A DNA stretch of 64,000 nt. Origin: Bradyrhizobium sp. CB1015 (GTDB lineage: Bacteria; Pseudomonadota; Alphaproteobacteria; Rhizobiales; Xanthobacteraceae). The DNA lies in assembly GCF_025200925.1 (NCBI RefSeq), contig NZ_CP104174.1, forward strand, positions 6,262,001 through 6,326,000, given 5' to 3'. A program made the position numbers and the translations under genes. This document shows, one piece after another, positions 46,301-54,406 of this stretch (the first letter of the stretch is position 1; each line of letters opens with the position of its first letter). The notes under the pieces are model-generated. The model worked only from the letters and a program-made list of their open reading frames with translations. It had not been told where the DNA came from and ran no database searches.

Positions 46301-46710
46301 GCGGCCGTCAACTCTTCGAACAGTTCGTTTTGAAGCGTCTGCATGACCTCGGGGTCGAGCCGCTCGCTCATCGCGGTGAAGCCGCTGAGGTCGGCAAACA
46401 GCACGGTGATGGTACGGCGGTTCGCCTCGCTGTCGATCCTGTCCGACTGAAGTCCACATGCGGCTTGAGCTGCATCCGTCGGCAAGAGAGGCGGAGAGGA
46501 CGGCCGGATCGGAAGCGTCGTCAGGCGCGTTGGCGCCTGCCCGCCGCCCGTGGAGACCTCAGAGACGGAAACGCCGCATTTCGGGCAATAGGCGAAATCC
46601 GGTGCGCATGGAAAGCCGCAGCCAGGGCACGCCTTCGGCTGCTTCGTGCCGCACTTCGGGCAGAAGGCAAAGCCGCTCTGAACCTCAGACCCGCAACCCG
46701 AGCACGTCAT
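43399..46710 (-). CDS. Zinc-ribbon / class III adenylate cyclase / ATPase / TPR protein
   Basis: A 1103-aa signalling protein. Two CxxC-type zinc ribbons (residues 3-20 and 28-45) precede a class III nucleotidyl cyclase domain (about 97-285). Metal aspartates lie in VLFADLSGF and FIGDALLALFG and the transition-state Asn/Arg in GDTVNTAQRLQ. Then follow an AAA/STAND-like ATPase with Walker A GEAGIGKTRLV and Walker B LLIIVEDLHWAD, a long helical region and C-terminal TPRs. It probably makes cAMP (or cGMP) under control of its ATPase and TPR parts; the trigger is unknown. ATG 46710 lies in a tandem duplication with a further TTG at 46734 in frame. Confidence 0.9.
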   Translation of the reverse strand: MTCSGCGSEVQSGFAFCPKCGTKQPKACPGCGFPCAPDFAYCPKCGVSVSEVSTGGGQAPTRLTTLPIRPSSPPLLPTDAAQAACGLQSDRIDSEANRRTITVLFADLSGFTAMSERLDPEVMQTLQNELFEELTAAVQSFGGFVDKFIGDALLALFGAPAAHEDDPERAVRAALDMFGRTARLSERAKAYAGSPLLLHVGINTGHVVTGGIGVGVAKSYSVTGDTVNTAQRLQSMAAPGEVLVGPLTHRLTRHAFSYDSLGEVSLKGKMGSVLVHRLKEALDTPRAARGLDALGLNAPFIGRDAELARIIGSLDLACGGAAQLVRLVGEAGIGKTRLVSEFAARIRDEDRFAHVAIRRAACSPLGEQSYGTLAAVLRSAYGIAQKADAAEAEAKVAEALSELGLATDEADRLMPLYLHVLGLGDPNAVLRHVEPEQLRRQTFFAIRTVFERRLALSPLLIIVEDLHWADAVSLEALRFLMDRMERTRLMLLFTHRPMLELDQFGSSKISHTTLRLPPLDDAEGQRLIAAYFSRVWRDPPGRLFSRILDRAGGNPLFLEEIIRGLIEAGTLERDGAQWRMTSDEAAADIPASIQALLLARLDRLPHPVRRLAQEAAVIGPRFDTAALGAAATEPARVEAGLERLCDAEIIEEVAGSNSISLRTYRFTQTMLQDVIYQNLLLQRRIELHGRIGGALERLYGNDPERLEDLILLGHHFSLSASKPKGARYLRAAGDRARASYANDDAIRLYQQALAVLLTGGELEQERLVLYERIADLCGAAGRRTTAEEHYQSALEGHRAIQDRIGEARIVRKLGRLLWDAGKRIKAETHYAEAAKLLGGTDAPIEWAHLLQERGRLAFRTGDHVAAARWADEALGYARSVPADEQAGLEAARAIAEALNTKGVALARLGRHAEAVREVEQSVAAAEAAGLLNVACRGYTNLGVLYTIVDPAKAVEVCRRGLDVARQIGDLGFQARLLANFAVACCTFTDRCTEEGVPAAERAIEIDRALDQREHLSVPLIVLGQIHQCHFRPDLAALCYNEAIEVANETGEPQQLFPCYDGLATLSLDRGDMPEADRYFALAHDVCARHGLDPAGLIVLPFLD

Positions 46711-46740
46711 GGCCCAAGACCTCTCATGGCCCAAGACCTT
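46707..46740. repeat. 17-bp tandem duplication at the cyclase start
   Basis: TCATGGCCCAAGACCTC (46707-46723) is followed directly by TCATGGCCCAAGACCTT (46724-46740), differing only in the last base. The first copy contains the start codon (CAT 46708-46710); the second adds a second ATG in another frame and shifts the upstream region. It looks like a recent slippage event. Confidence 0.75.
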
Positions 46741-46974
46741 TCCTGACCGAAACCTCGCGGAAGCCGCGATGGCGTGATCCGCTGGCCCTCAAGAATGGAC
46801 CCAGCATGCAGGCCAGAATGGGCGCGGCGCGCCGGAAGAGCAAGCGGTGGCTCGTCGACCCTCGCCCGGACGGATTAAACGGCGAGGCAATGCTGCGGGT
46901 GCACTGGCGGACCGAAGGCGGCTGCCGCGCGACCTGGAGGAAAGCAAGCGGGATGACGAGGCAGGAGCCGGGCG

Positions 46975-47649
46975 CTAATCGCCATACTCACGCAGCTTCT
47001 CGACGTTGAGGATGGTGACCCCGCCATATTCCAGCCGCAGCAGCCCCTCTTTCTCCAGCCGGTTCAGCGCGCGGTTGGCGTTCTGGCGGGACATGCCGGA
47101 GAGCGCGCCGATCTCCTCCTGCGTGATCTCCAGATGCGCGGTCGATTCCGGATAGAGGATCGGGTTGAAAAGCGAAGCGATGCTGCGGGCGAGGCGCGCG
47201 GTGGCATCGAGCGTGCGGTTGACCTCGAGCATGCCGATGAACTGGCCGAGCCGCTCGTTGAGCTGGCGCACCAGGAAGCGGTTGAAGCCGACGCTGTTCT
47301 CGAACAGCCACATGAAGGCGCTGCGCTCCATCAGGGCTACGCGGCTGTCGCGCAGCGCGACCACGTCGTAGCGGCGCGGTTCGTTCTTGAGCACGCTGCC
47401 CTCGCCGAACCAGGCCCCTGCCGTCAGCCCGGCAAGGCTGGTCTCCTTGCCGTCGCGCGAGACCCCGCCCATGCGGGCAAGGCCACCCACCATGCCGGCC
47501 CAATAGGCAAAAATATCGCCGCGCATGAACACGCTCTCGCCGGTGCCGTAGGACCGCTCCGTGATTCCGGCACGCGCGACCTCGATCTCGGCTTGTGTGA
47601 GCTCGCGCGACCAGGCGGCAATGCGCTTCAGATGATCCTCTGAAATCAT
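46975..47649 (-). CDS. Crp/Fnr-family transcriptional regulator
   Basis: A 224-aa regulator with a cyclic-nucleotide-binding-like beta-roll (RSYGTGESVFMRGDIFAYWAGMVGGLARMGGVSRDGKETSLAGLTAGAWFGEGSVL), a long dimer helix (NRFLVRQLNERLGQFIGML) and a C-terminal winged HTH with recognition helix ALSGMSRQNANRALNRLEKEG. There is no FNR-like cysteine cluster. The FGEGSVLKNEPRRYD phosphate-binding-cassette-like stretch leaves cAMP binding open, which is notable because a cyclase gene is next door. The gene is divergent from the second Liv operon. Confidence 0.9.
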   Translation of the reverse strand: MISEDHLKRIAAWSRELTQAEIEVARAGITERSYGTGESVFMRGDIFAYWAGMVGGLARMGGVSRDGKETSLAGLTAGAWFGEGSVLKNEPRRYDVVALRDSRVALMERSAFMWLFENSVGFNRFLVRQLNERLGQFIGMLEVNRTLDATARLARSIASLFNPILYPESTAHLEITQEEIGALSGMSRQNANRALNRLEKEGLLRLEYGGVTILNVEKLREYGD

Positions 47650-47687
47650 GATCTCGAAGCCAGCCGCACCGTTCTGTCACTCCATGC

Positions 47688-47708
47688 TTCTGTTGCACTG
47701 CAACAGAA
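47688..47708. promoter_or_regulatory. 21-bp palindromic operator candidate between crp-like gene and livG2
   Basis: TTCTGTTGCA (47688-47697), one central base, TGCAACAGAA (47699-47708): a perfect 10-bp inverted repeat about 40 bp ahead of the regulator start and 280 bp before livG. It has the size and symmetry for the Crp/Fnr-like regulator, although it is not a textbook CRP or FNR box. The rest of the 47650-47986 gap shows nothing I can name. Confidence 0.5.
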
Positions 47709-47986
47709 TCGCTTCGGCCACCCATCCGACGAAAGATGAAGGCCCGCTCGGCTCGACAAACTTTGTCGCAGAATTGTCAGGCCGGAGACATTTCAAAATA
47801 GCGCTTTCCCCTATTGAGGACCACCTCGGGCGATGCGGCTTTTGATCCCTCACGGGAACGAAGGTGGCGCCGGTCCGGTCGAGACCAATAGCTGCATGGT
47901 CTGGCCGGCACGACCGTACTAGGATCGCCTGACAGGAACGGACGAAGAGCGCCAATCAAGCGCCATCACCGGGAGGGATTCGTTTG

Positions 47987-48808
47987 GTGGCTACCAGTCT
48001 CGAAGTGCGCGGCGTGTCCTTGCGATTCGGCGGCGTTCGTGCCCTGACCGATGTCAGCTTCGCCATCAGGGCAGGCGAGCTGTTTTCGATCATCGGACCC
48101 AACGGCGCCGGCAAGACGTCGATCGTGAACTGTATTTCCGGCCGCTACAAGCCGACCGAAGGCCAGCTGTTCTATCAGGACCGCGACATCACCGGCTTGA
48201 CGCCGAATGCCCGCGCCTCGCTCGGCATCGGCCGCACCTTCCAGAATCTCGCGCTGTTCCACCATATGAGCGTGCTCGACAACATCATGGTCGGCCGCCA
48301 TCACCTCCTGAAGAACAATTTCCTCACGGGCTCGCTGTACTGGCTCACCGGCGCGCGCAAGGAGGAGCTCGAGCACCGCCGCAAGGTGGAAGAGATCATC
48401 GACTTCCTCGATCTGCAGTCGGTGCGCAAGGCCACCGCCGGCACCCTCTCCTACGGCCTGCGCAAGCGCGTGGAGCTCGCCCGTGCCATGGCCCTGGAGC
48501 CGCGCCTGATCCTCCTCGACGAGCCGATGGCCGGCATGAATTTCGAGGAAAAGGAGGACATGGCCCGCTACATCGTCGATCTCAACGAGGAGTTCGGAAT
48601 GACGGTGGTGATGATCGAGCACGACATGGGCGTGGTGATGGACATCTCCCATCGCGTCATGGTGCTGGATTTCGGCAAGAAGATCGCCGAGGGCGATCCG
48701 GCGACCGTTCTCGCCGATCCGCACGTCAAGCGCGCTTATCTCGGCGAAGAGGACGAGGTGCTGGTCGATCCCGATGATGCCTCTCCGGCGCAGGAGAGCG
48801 CGGCATGA
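47987..48808 (+). CDS. livG: Liv-type ABC transporter, ATPase LivG (second system)
   Basis: A 273-aa ATPase. LEVRGVSLRFGGVRALTDVSFAIRAGELFSIIGPNGAGKTS gives the A-loop region and Walker A; the LivG insert, signature LSYGLRKRVELARAMALEP, Walker B LILLDEPMAGMN and MIEHDMGVVMDISHRV follow. GTG 47987 is preferred, as GGGAGGG lies at 47971-47977; a TTG three bases earlier is in frame. It overlaps the ligase gene by 4 bp (ATGA), so the transporter ATPase and the ligase are translated together. Confidence 0.88.
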   Translation: MATSLEVRGVSLRFGGVRALTDVSFAIRAGELFSIIGPNGAGKTSIVNCISGRYKPTEGQLFYQDRDITGLTPNARASLGIGRTFQNLALFHHMSVLDNIMVGRHHLLKNNFLTGSLYWLTGARKEELEHRRKVEEIIDFLDLQSVRKATAGTLSYGLRKRVELARAMALEPRLILLDEPMAGMNFEEKEDMARYIVDLNEEFGMTVVMIEHDMGVVMDISHRVMVLDFGKKIAEGDPATVLADPHVKRAYLGEEDEVLVDPDDASPAQESAA

Positions 48809-50736
48809 TGGATTATGCAGGCCGCGTCGCGCAGGCCGACACCTATCCAAAGATGCTCCGGCTCAACGCCAGGGAGCACGGCAACGAGATCGCAATGCGC
48901 GAGAAGGATCTCGGGCTCTGGCGCATCTTCACCTGGAGCGACTATCAGGCCCGCGTGCGTGATTTCGCGCTCGGTCTCGTCGAGCTTGGCCTTGGTCGCG
49001 GCGATGTCATCGGCATCATCGGCGACAACCGGCCGGACTGGGTCGCGGCAGAAGTCGCGACACATGCCATTGGCGGCCTCAGCCTCGGGCTCTATCGCGA
49101 CGTGCTGGACGAGGAAGCCTCCTATCTCCTCAACTATGGCGAGGCGCAGCTGGTCTTCGCCGAGGACGAGGAGCAGGTCGACAAGCTGCTTACCCTCGCC
49201 GAACGCGTGCCGAAGCTGAAGCACATCGTCTATTCCGATCGGCGCGGAATGCGGAAGTACGACGACCCGCGCCTGATGTCGGCGGAGAAGTTTGCCGAGC
49301 TCGGCCGTGCCCGCGCCGCACGCGAGCCGGAGCTCTACGACAGACTGGTCGACGCCACCAAGGGCGAGGACGTCGCGATCCTCTGCACCACCTCCGGCAC
49401 CACCTCGCATCCAAAGCTCGCGATGCTCGCTGCCGGCCGCGTGCTCGGCCATTGCGCGACCTATCTCGCCTTCGACCCCAAGGGCCCCGATGACGAATAT
49501 GTCTCGGTGCTGCCGCTGCCCTGGATCATGGAGCAGGTCTACGTGCTCGGCAAAGGTCTGCTCTGCCGGATGAAGATCAACTTCGTCGAAGAGCCCGACA
49601 CGATGATGAATGATCTGCGCGAGATCGCGCCGACCTTCGTGCTGTTCGCGCCGCGCGTCTGGGAATCCATTGCCGCCGACGTCCGCGCCAAGGTGATGGA
49701 TGCGACGCCCTTCAAGCAGCGCCTGTTCGATGTCGGAATGAAGTCGGGCCTTGCCGCGCTCGAACAGGGCAAACGCTCCGGCTTTGCCGACGCGATCCTG
49801 TTTCGCGCGCTGCGTGACCGCCTCGGCTTCACCCGCCTTCGGTCGGCCGCGACCGGCGGCGCGGCGCTCGGGCCTGACACCTTCAAGTTCTTCCAGGCCA
49901 TGGGCGTGCCGCTGCGCACGCTCTACGGCCAGACCGAGCTGCTCGGGGCCTACACCCTGCATCCCGAGGGCAAGGTCGATCCCGACACCACGGGCGTCCC
50001 GATGGCCGACAGCGTCGAGATCCGCATCGACAATGCCGACGTCCACGGCGTCGGCGAGATCGTGGTGCGGCACCCGAACATGTTCCTGGGATACTACAAG
50101 AACCCCGAGGCCAGCGTCGCCGACATCAAGGACGGCTGGATGTGCTCGGGCGATGCCGGATATTTCAACGCCAACCAGCAGCTCGTCGTCATCGACCGCA
50201 TCAAGGATCTCGCCGAGACCTCCCGCGGCGAGCGCTTCTCGCCGCAATTCATCGAGAACAAGCTGAAATTCTCGCCCTATATCGCCGAAGCCGTGGTGCT
50301 TGGCGCCGGCCGCGACGCGCTCGCGGCCATGATCTGCATCCGCTACTCCATCATCTCGAAATGGGCGGAGAAGAACCGCCTCTCCTTCACGACCTACAGC
50401 GACCTCGCCTCACGGCCGGAGGTCTACGCGCTGCTGCAGAAGGAGGTCGAGACCGTCAACGCCACGCTGCCGCCGGCCCAGCGCATCTCGCGTTTCCTCT
50501 TGCTCTACAAGGAGCTCGACGCCGACGACGGCGAGCTCACGCGCACCAGAAAGGTGCGCCGCGGCGTCATCAACGAGAAATACGCCGGCATCATCGACGC
50601 CATCTACCGCGGCGATTCCGACATCCCCGTCGACACCGTGATCCGCTTCCAGGACGGCACCACGCAGCGGGTGCGAACGACGCTGCGCGTGGTGGACCTC
50701 GGCGGGCGCGGGCACATGGCGGAGGCTGCGGAGTGA
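48805..50736 (+). CDS. AMP-forming long-chain-type acyl-CoA synthetase
   Basis: A 643-aa member of the ANL superfamily. The P-loop is AILCTTSGTTSHPK, the A5 region is YGQTELLGAYTLHPEGKVDPDTTG, and MCSGDAGYFNANQQLVVIDRIKDLAETSRGERFSPQFIENKLK holds the A7/A8 hinge. FadD15-like enzymes of this length activate fatty or aromatic acids to CoA-thioesters. The gene is sandwiched between livG and livH, so the activated substrate may be what the transporter brings in. No signal peptide; cytosolic. Confidence 0.88.
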   Translation: MMDYAGRVAQADTYPKMLRLNAREHGNEIAMREKDLGLWRIFTWSDYQARVRDFALGLVELGLGRGDVIGIIGDNRPDWVAAEVATHAIGGLSLGLYRDVLDEEASYLLNYGEAQLVFAEDEEQVDKLLTLAERVPKLKHIVYSDRRGMRKYDDPRLMSAEKFAELGRARAAREPELYDRLVDATKGEDVAILCTTSGTTSHPKLAMLAAGRVLGHCATYLAFDPKGPDDEYVSVLPLPWIMEQVYVLGKGLLCRMKINFVEEPDTMMNDLREIAPTFVLFAPRVWESIAADVRAKVMDATPFKQRLFDVGMKSGLAALEQGKRSGFADAILFRALRDRLGFTRLRSAATGGAALGPDTFKFFQAMGVPLRTLYGQTELLGAYTLHPEGKVDPDTTGVPMADSVEIRIDNADVHGVGEIVVRHPNMFLGYYKNPEASVADIKDGWMCSGDAGYFNANQQLVVIDRIKDLAETSRGERFSPQFIENKLKFSPYIAEAVVLGAGRDALAAMICIRYSIISKWAEKNRLSFTTYSDLASRPEVYALLQKEVETVNATLPPAQRISRFLLLYKELDADDGELTRTRKVRRGVINEKYAGIIDAIYRGDSDIPVDTVIRFQDGTTQRVRTTLRVVDLGGRGHMAEAAE

Positions 50737-50774
50737 GCTTGCTTCCAGTCCAGCACGCGATGCCTGCCGATGCG

Positions 50775-50920
50775 CCCTCTCCCCTTGTGGGAGAGGGCAT
50801 CTCCGCCGTCAGCCACGGCCTCACCCGGGTGAGGGCTGCTCTCTCCGCACCGTCACTGCGGAGACAACCCCTCACCCGGCTTCGCTTCGCGAAGCAACCC
50901 TCTCCCACAAGGGGAGAGGG
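50775..50920. repeat. Intergenic repeat with perfect 23-bp inverted ends
   Basis: The left arm starts CCCTCTCCCCTTGTGGG (50775) and its exact reverse complement ends at 50920, 23 bp each. The interior carries CTCACCCGGGTGAG and further CTCACCCGG half-palindromes. The composition is like the element at 38586-38708. It sits between the ligase and livH in the second Liv operon. Confidence 0.85.
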
Positions 50921-50959
50921 TGCACCGTCATTGTTTCTGCATTTTGCGCGGATATCGGC

Positions 50960-51853
50960 ATGAACACCGCCTTCCTCATCCAGCTCCTGGTCAACGGCCT
51001 TGTGGTCGGCACGCTCTATGGCGTGGTCGCGATGTCGTTCGTGCTGATCTACAAGGCGACGCAGGTCGTCAACTTCGCGCAAGGCGAACTGCTGCTGGTC
51101 GGCGCCTGGGTGTGCTGGGCCTTGCTTGCGAAATACCATGTGCCGTTCTGGATCGGCATGCCGATCACGCTGGTGTTCATGTTCGTGTTCGGCATCGCGG
51201 TGCAGGTGCTGATCCTGCGGCCGATGATCGGCGAGCCGATCATCTCGGTGATCATGGTGACGATCGGCCTCTCCACCGTGCTGCAGGCGACGCTGAAATG
51301 GATGTTCGGCGTCAATCCGCAGCCGTTCCCGCGCGTGTTCGAGAGCCAGTCGGTCAGCCTGCTCGGACTGCAGATCCAGACCGTCTATGTCATGAGCCTC
51401 GTCGTGTCGGTCGCGATGATGATCGGCATGGCCTGGTTCTTCCGAGCATCGAAGTACGGCCTTGCGATGCGCGCCACCGCGTTCAACCAGCAGGTCGCGC
51501 AGTCGCTCGGCATCTCCGTGAAGAGCGTGTTCGCGATGGCCTGGGCGATCTCGGCGACCGTCTCGGCGGTGGCCGGCGTCGTGGTCGCCGTGGTCAACGG
51601 CGTATCGTCGGGACTGTCCGCCTACGGCATCAAGGTGTTTCCGGCGGCGATCCTCGGCGGACTCGATTCCGTCGGCGGCGCCGTACTCGGCGGCATCATC
51701 ATCGGCCTGCTCGAGAATGTCGCCCAATATGTCGACAACGAGTATCTGCATTGGGGCAATCTCTACGAGATCGCGCCGTTCTACGTCCTCATCATCGTGC
51801 TGATGATCAAGCCTTACGGCCTGTTCGGCACCCACGACATCGAGCGGATCTGA
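50960..51853 (+). CDS. livH: Liv-type ABC transporter, permease LivH (second system)
   Basis: A 297-aa inner-membrane permease, about eight helices. LLVNGLVVGTLYGVVAMSFVLIYKATQVVNFAQGELLLVGAW is the typical first half, and RASKYGLAMRATAFNQQVAQSLGISVKSVFAMAW is the ATPase-coupling loop. ATG 50960 follows a purine-poor stretch, so translation may depend on the upstream repeat structure. It is separated from livM by 3 bp. Confidence 0.9.
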   Translation: MNTAFLIQLLVNGLVVGTLYGVVAMSFVLIYKATQVVNFAQGELLLVGAWVCWALLAKYHVPFWIGMPITLVFMFVFGIAVQVLILRPMIGEPIISVIMVTIGLSTVLQATLKWMFGVNPQPFPRVFESQSVSLLGLQIQTVYVMSLVVSVAMMIGMAWFFRASKYGLAMRATAFNQQVAQSLGISVKSVFAMAWAISATVSAVAGVVVAVVNGVSSGLSAYGIKVFPAAILGGLDSVGGAVLGGIIIGLLENVAQYVDNEYLHWGNLYEIAPFYVLIIVLMIKPYGLFGTHDIERI

Positions 51854-51856
51854 CCC

Positions 51857-52930
51857 ATGGCCGGCCCTGCCCTCATCCCCGCTGGTGATTTCCGCACAAC
51901 CTACGCCGCGGACACCACGATCTTCCCGACCACCACCAGCCGCAATTTCGCGATTCTCGGCGTCGCGCTGCTCTGCCTCGCGCCGCAATTCTTCAGCGGC
52001 TATTGGCTCAGCATCTTGATCCAGATCGGCATCTTCTCGATCGCGGCGCTGGGCTTGAACATCCTGGTCGGCTTCACCGGCCAGATCTCGATCGGGCACG
52101 CCGCCTTCTTCCTGCTCGGCGCCTTCACCTCGGCCTACATCTCCAACAACGCGCCGATCCCGGTGTTCCTCGCGATCCCGCTCGCCGGCGTCATCACCGC
52201 GCTCGTTGGCCTCGTCTTCGGCATTCCGGCGGCGCGGCTGAAGGGGCTCTATCTCGTCATCGCGACGCTCGCCGCTCAATACATCCTGCTCGACTTCTTC
52301 TCCCGCGCCGAATGGTTTTCCGGCGGCTCGGTGCCGGCGAGCGCCGAGCCGTTCTCGATCTTCGGCTACACGCTGCGCGGCGACAAGCAATATTTCTACG
52401 TCGTGCTGGCCTATGTGCTGGTGAGCTACATCCTCGTCACCAACCTGATGCGCACGCGCGACGGCCGCGCGCTGGTGGCGATCCGCGACCATTATCTCTC
52501 CGCGGAGATCATGGGCATCAATCTCACCAAGTACCGCACGCTGTCGTTCGGTCTTGCCGCCTTCTTCGCCGGCATCGCAGGCGCGCTCTATGCACACTAT
52601 CAGCTCGTCGTCTCCCAGGAGGGTTTCGGCATCGAGCGCTCGATCCTGTTCCTTGCCATGATCATCATCGGCGGCACCGGCTCGATCATGGGCACGCTGA
52701 TGGGCACCGCCTTCGTCGTGCTGCTGCCGGAGTCGATGGAATGGATCAGCCTGCATTTGAAGGGCGGCGCGATCGACAAGGCGCTGTCGCTCAACACCAA
52801 CATCACCTTCCTGCGCGAGATCGCGATCGGGATGATCATCATCGCGTTCCTGATGTTCGAGCCCGATGGCCTCGCGCATCGCTGGCGACAGATCAAGGCG
52901 TACTGGAAACTCTACCCGTTCTCGCATTGA
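51857..52930 (+). CDS. livM: Liv-type ABC transporter, permease LivM (second system)
   Basis: A 357-aa permease. After a 40-residue soluble lead (GPALIPAGDFRTTYAADTTIF) come about nine helices with the LivM hallmark LVGFTGQISIGHAAFFLLGAFTSAYI and the coupling loop RDGRALVAIRDHYLSAEIMGINLTKYR. It continues directly from livH. The long hydrophilic N-terminal part is common in Liv systems linked to CoA ligases. Confidence 0.9.
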   Translation: MAGPALIPAGDFRTTYAADTTIFPTTTSRNFAILGVALLCLAPQFFSGYWLSILIQIGIFSIAALGLNILVGFTGQISIGHAAFFLLGAFTSAYISNNAPIPVFLAIPLAGVITALVGLVFGIPAARLKGLYLVIATLAAQYILLDFFSRAEWFSGGSVPASAEPFSIFGYTLRGDKQYFYVVLAYVLVSYILVTNLMRTRDGRALVAIRDHYLSAEIMGINLTKYRTLSFGLAAFFAGIAGALYAHYQLVVSQEGFGIERSILFLAMIIIGGTGSIMGTLMGTAFVVLLPESMEWISLHLKGGAIDKALSLNTNITFLREIAIGMIIIAFLMFEPDGLAHRWRQIKAYWKLYPFSH

Positions 52931-52973
52931 GCGCGGGCGACTTCACTTTAACGATAACAGGAGGAACCAACCC

Positions 52974-54254
52974 ATGAAGACAAGATCCTTTTTGAGCACC
53001 GCTTCCCTCGCGTTTGCGATCGCAGGCTTTGCGGCCAGCGCGCAGGCGCAGATCGCGGTTGGCCATCTCGCCGACTATTCCGGTGCGACCTCGGACGTCG
53101 GCACGCCTTATGGCCAAGCCGTGGCCGACACGTTTGCCTGGATCAACAAGAACGGCGGTATCGGCGGCAAGCAGGTCAATCTCGACAGCAACGACTACGG
53201 CTACCAGGTGCCGCGCGCGATCGCGCTCTACAAGAAATGGTCTGGTGGCGAGAAGGTTGCCGCGATCATGGGCTGGGGCACCGCGGACACCGAAGCGCTG
53301 ACCGGCTTCGTCGCACAGGACAAGATTCCCTACGTCTCCGCCTCCTACGCGGCGGCCCTGACCGATCCGGAAGGCGTGAGCGGAAAGGCCAAGCCCGCCC
53401 CCTACAACTTCTTCTACGGCCCCAGCTACTCGGATGCGATGCGCGCATTGGTGACCTGGGCCGCCGAGGATTGGAAGGCCAAGGGCAAGAGCGGCAAGCC
53501 GAAGTTCGTCCATATGGGCGGCAATCATCCCTATCCTAATGCGCCGAAGGCGGCCGGCGAGGCGATCGCCAACGAGCTCGGCTTCGAAGTGCTGCCGCCG
53601 ATCGTGTTCGCGCTGACGCCCGGCGACTACAGTGCGCAGTGCCTCAGCCTGAAGAGCTCCGGCGCCAATTACGCCTATCTCGGCAACACCGCCGCCTCCA
53701 ACATCTCCGTGCTGAAGGCCTGCAAGGCCGCCGGCGTGGATGTGCAGTTCCTCGGCAATGTCTGGGGCATGGATGAGAACGCCGCCAAGACAGCGGCCGA
53801 CGCGGCCGACGGAGTCGTGTTCCCCCTGCGCACGGCGGTGACCTGGGGCGGCAACGCGCCGGGCATGAAGACGGTGATGGAAATCTCGAAAATGTCGGAT
53901 GCGAGCGGCAAGGCCTATCGCCCGGTGCACTACATCGCCGGCGTCTGTAGCGCGCTCTACACCAGGGAAGCGCTCGACTGGGCCGCCAAGAACGGCGGCG
54001 CCACCGGCGAGAACGTCGCCAAGGGCTTCTACCAGAAGAAGGACTGGGTGCCGGCCGGCATGGAGGGTGTCTGCAATCCCTCGACTTGGACCGACAAGGA
54101 CCATCGCGGCACGCTGAAGGTGGACCTCTATCGCACCAAGATCTCGGGCGCGACCGACAGCGACCTCAACGATCTCATGGCCAAGGGCGCGATCAAGCTC
54201 GAGAAGGTCAAGACGGTCGAGCTGCCGCGCAAGCCGGAATGGCTGGGGTGGTGA
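52974..54254 (+). CDS. Periplasmic binding protein of the second Liv system
   Basis: A 426-aa type I periplasmic binding protein. Signal peptide FLSTASLAFAIAGFAASAQA is followed by QIAVGHLADYSGATSDVGTPYGQAVADTFAWINKNGGIGGKQV. The mature protein lacks the KIGxxxPxTG opening of LivK and has HLADYSG instead, which I know from binding proteins of aromatic-acid-type Liv systems, so a non-amino-acid ligand is likely. The ribosome binding site AGGAGG at 52959-52964 is strong. It is the fifth gene of the operon. Ligand is an inference. Confidence 0.85.
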   Translation: MKTRSFLSTASLAFAIAGFAASAQAQIAVGHLADYSGATSDVGTPYGQAVADTFAWINKNGGIGGKQVNLDSNDYGYQVPRAIALYKKWSGGEKVAAIMGWGTADTEALTGFVAQDKIPYVSASYAAALTDPEGVSGKAKPAPYNFFYGPSYSDAMRALVTWAAEDWKAKGKSGKPKFVHMGGNHPYPNAPKAAGEAIANELGFEVLPPIVFALTPGDYSAQCLSLKSSGANYAYLGNTAASNISVLKACKAAGVDVQFLGNVWGMDENAAKTAADAADGVVFPLRTAVTWGGNAPGMKTVMEISKMSDASGKAYRPVHYIAGVCSALYTREALDWAAKNGGATGENVAKGFYQKKDWVPAGMEGVCNPSTWTDKDHRGTLKVDLYRTKISGATDSDLNDLMAKGAIKLEKVKTVELPRKPEWLGW

Positions 54255-54264
54255 GGCCCTAACG

Positions 54265-54368
54265 CGTCGTTCCGGGACGATGCGAAGCATCGGACTATGG
54301 TGCGCAATTGCGCACCTGAGAACCTCGAAATTCCGGGTTCGGTCCTGCGGACCGCCCCGGAATGACAG
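54265..54368. repeat. Intergenic palindromic repeat, copy 3
   Basis: CGTCGTTCCGGG (54265-54276) and CCCCGGAATGACAG (54355-54368) are the ends; CGATGCGAAGCATCG and GGTGCGCAATTGCGCACC form perfect inner hairpins. Same type as 29360-29451 and 40749-40830. It lies between the binding-protein gene and livF. Confidence 0.8.
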
Positions 54369-54406
54369 GATCGGGCCGCGACGACACCAAGAGAGAGTAA
54401 CTGACC

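Noticed and set aside
46806..47009. Small frame MQARMGAARRKSKRW in the gap beside the Crp/Fnr gene
   Set aside because: It overlaps the 3' end of the regulator gene, lacks a ribosome binding site and has no recognisable pattern.
50591..52927. 778-codon minus-strand frame across livH and livM
   Set aside because: Reads through a palindromic repeat and is rich in D, H, R and E; the plus strand has two clear permeases.
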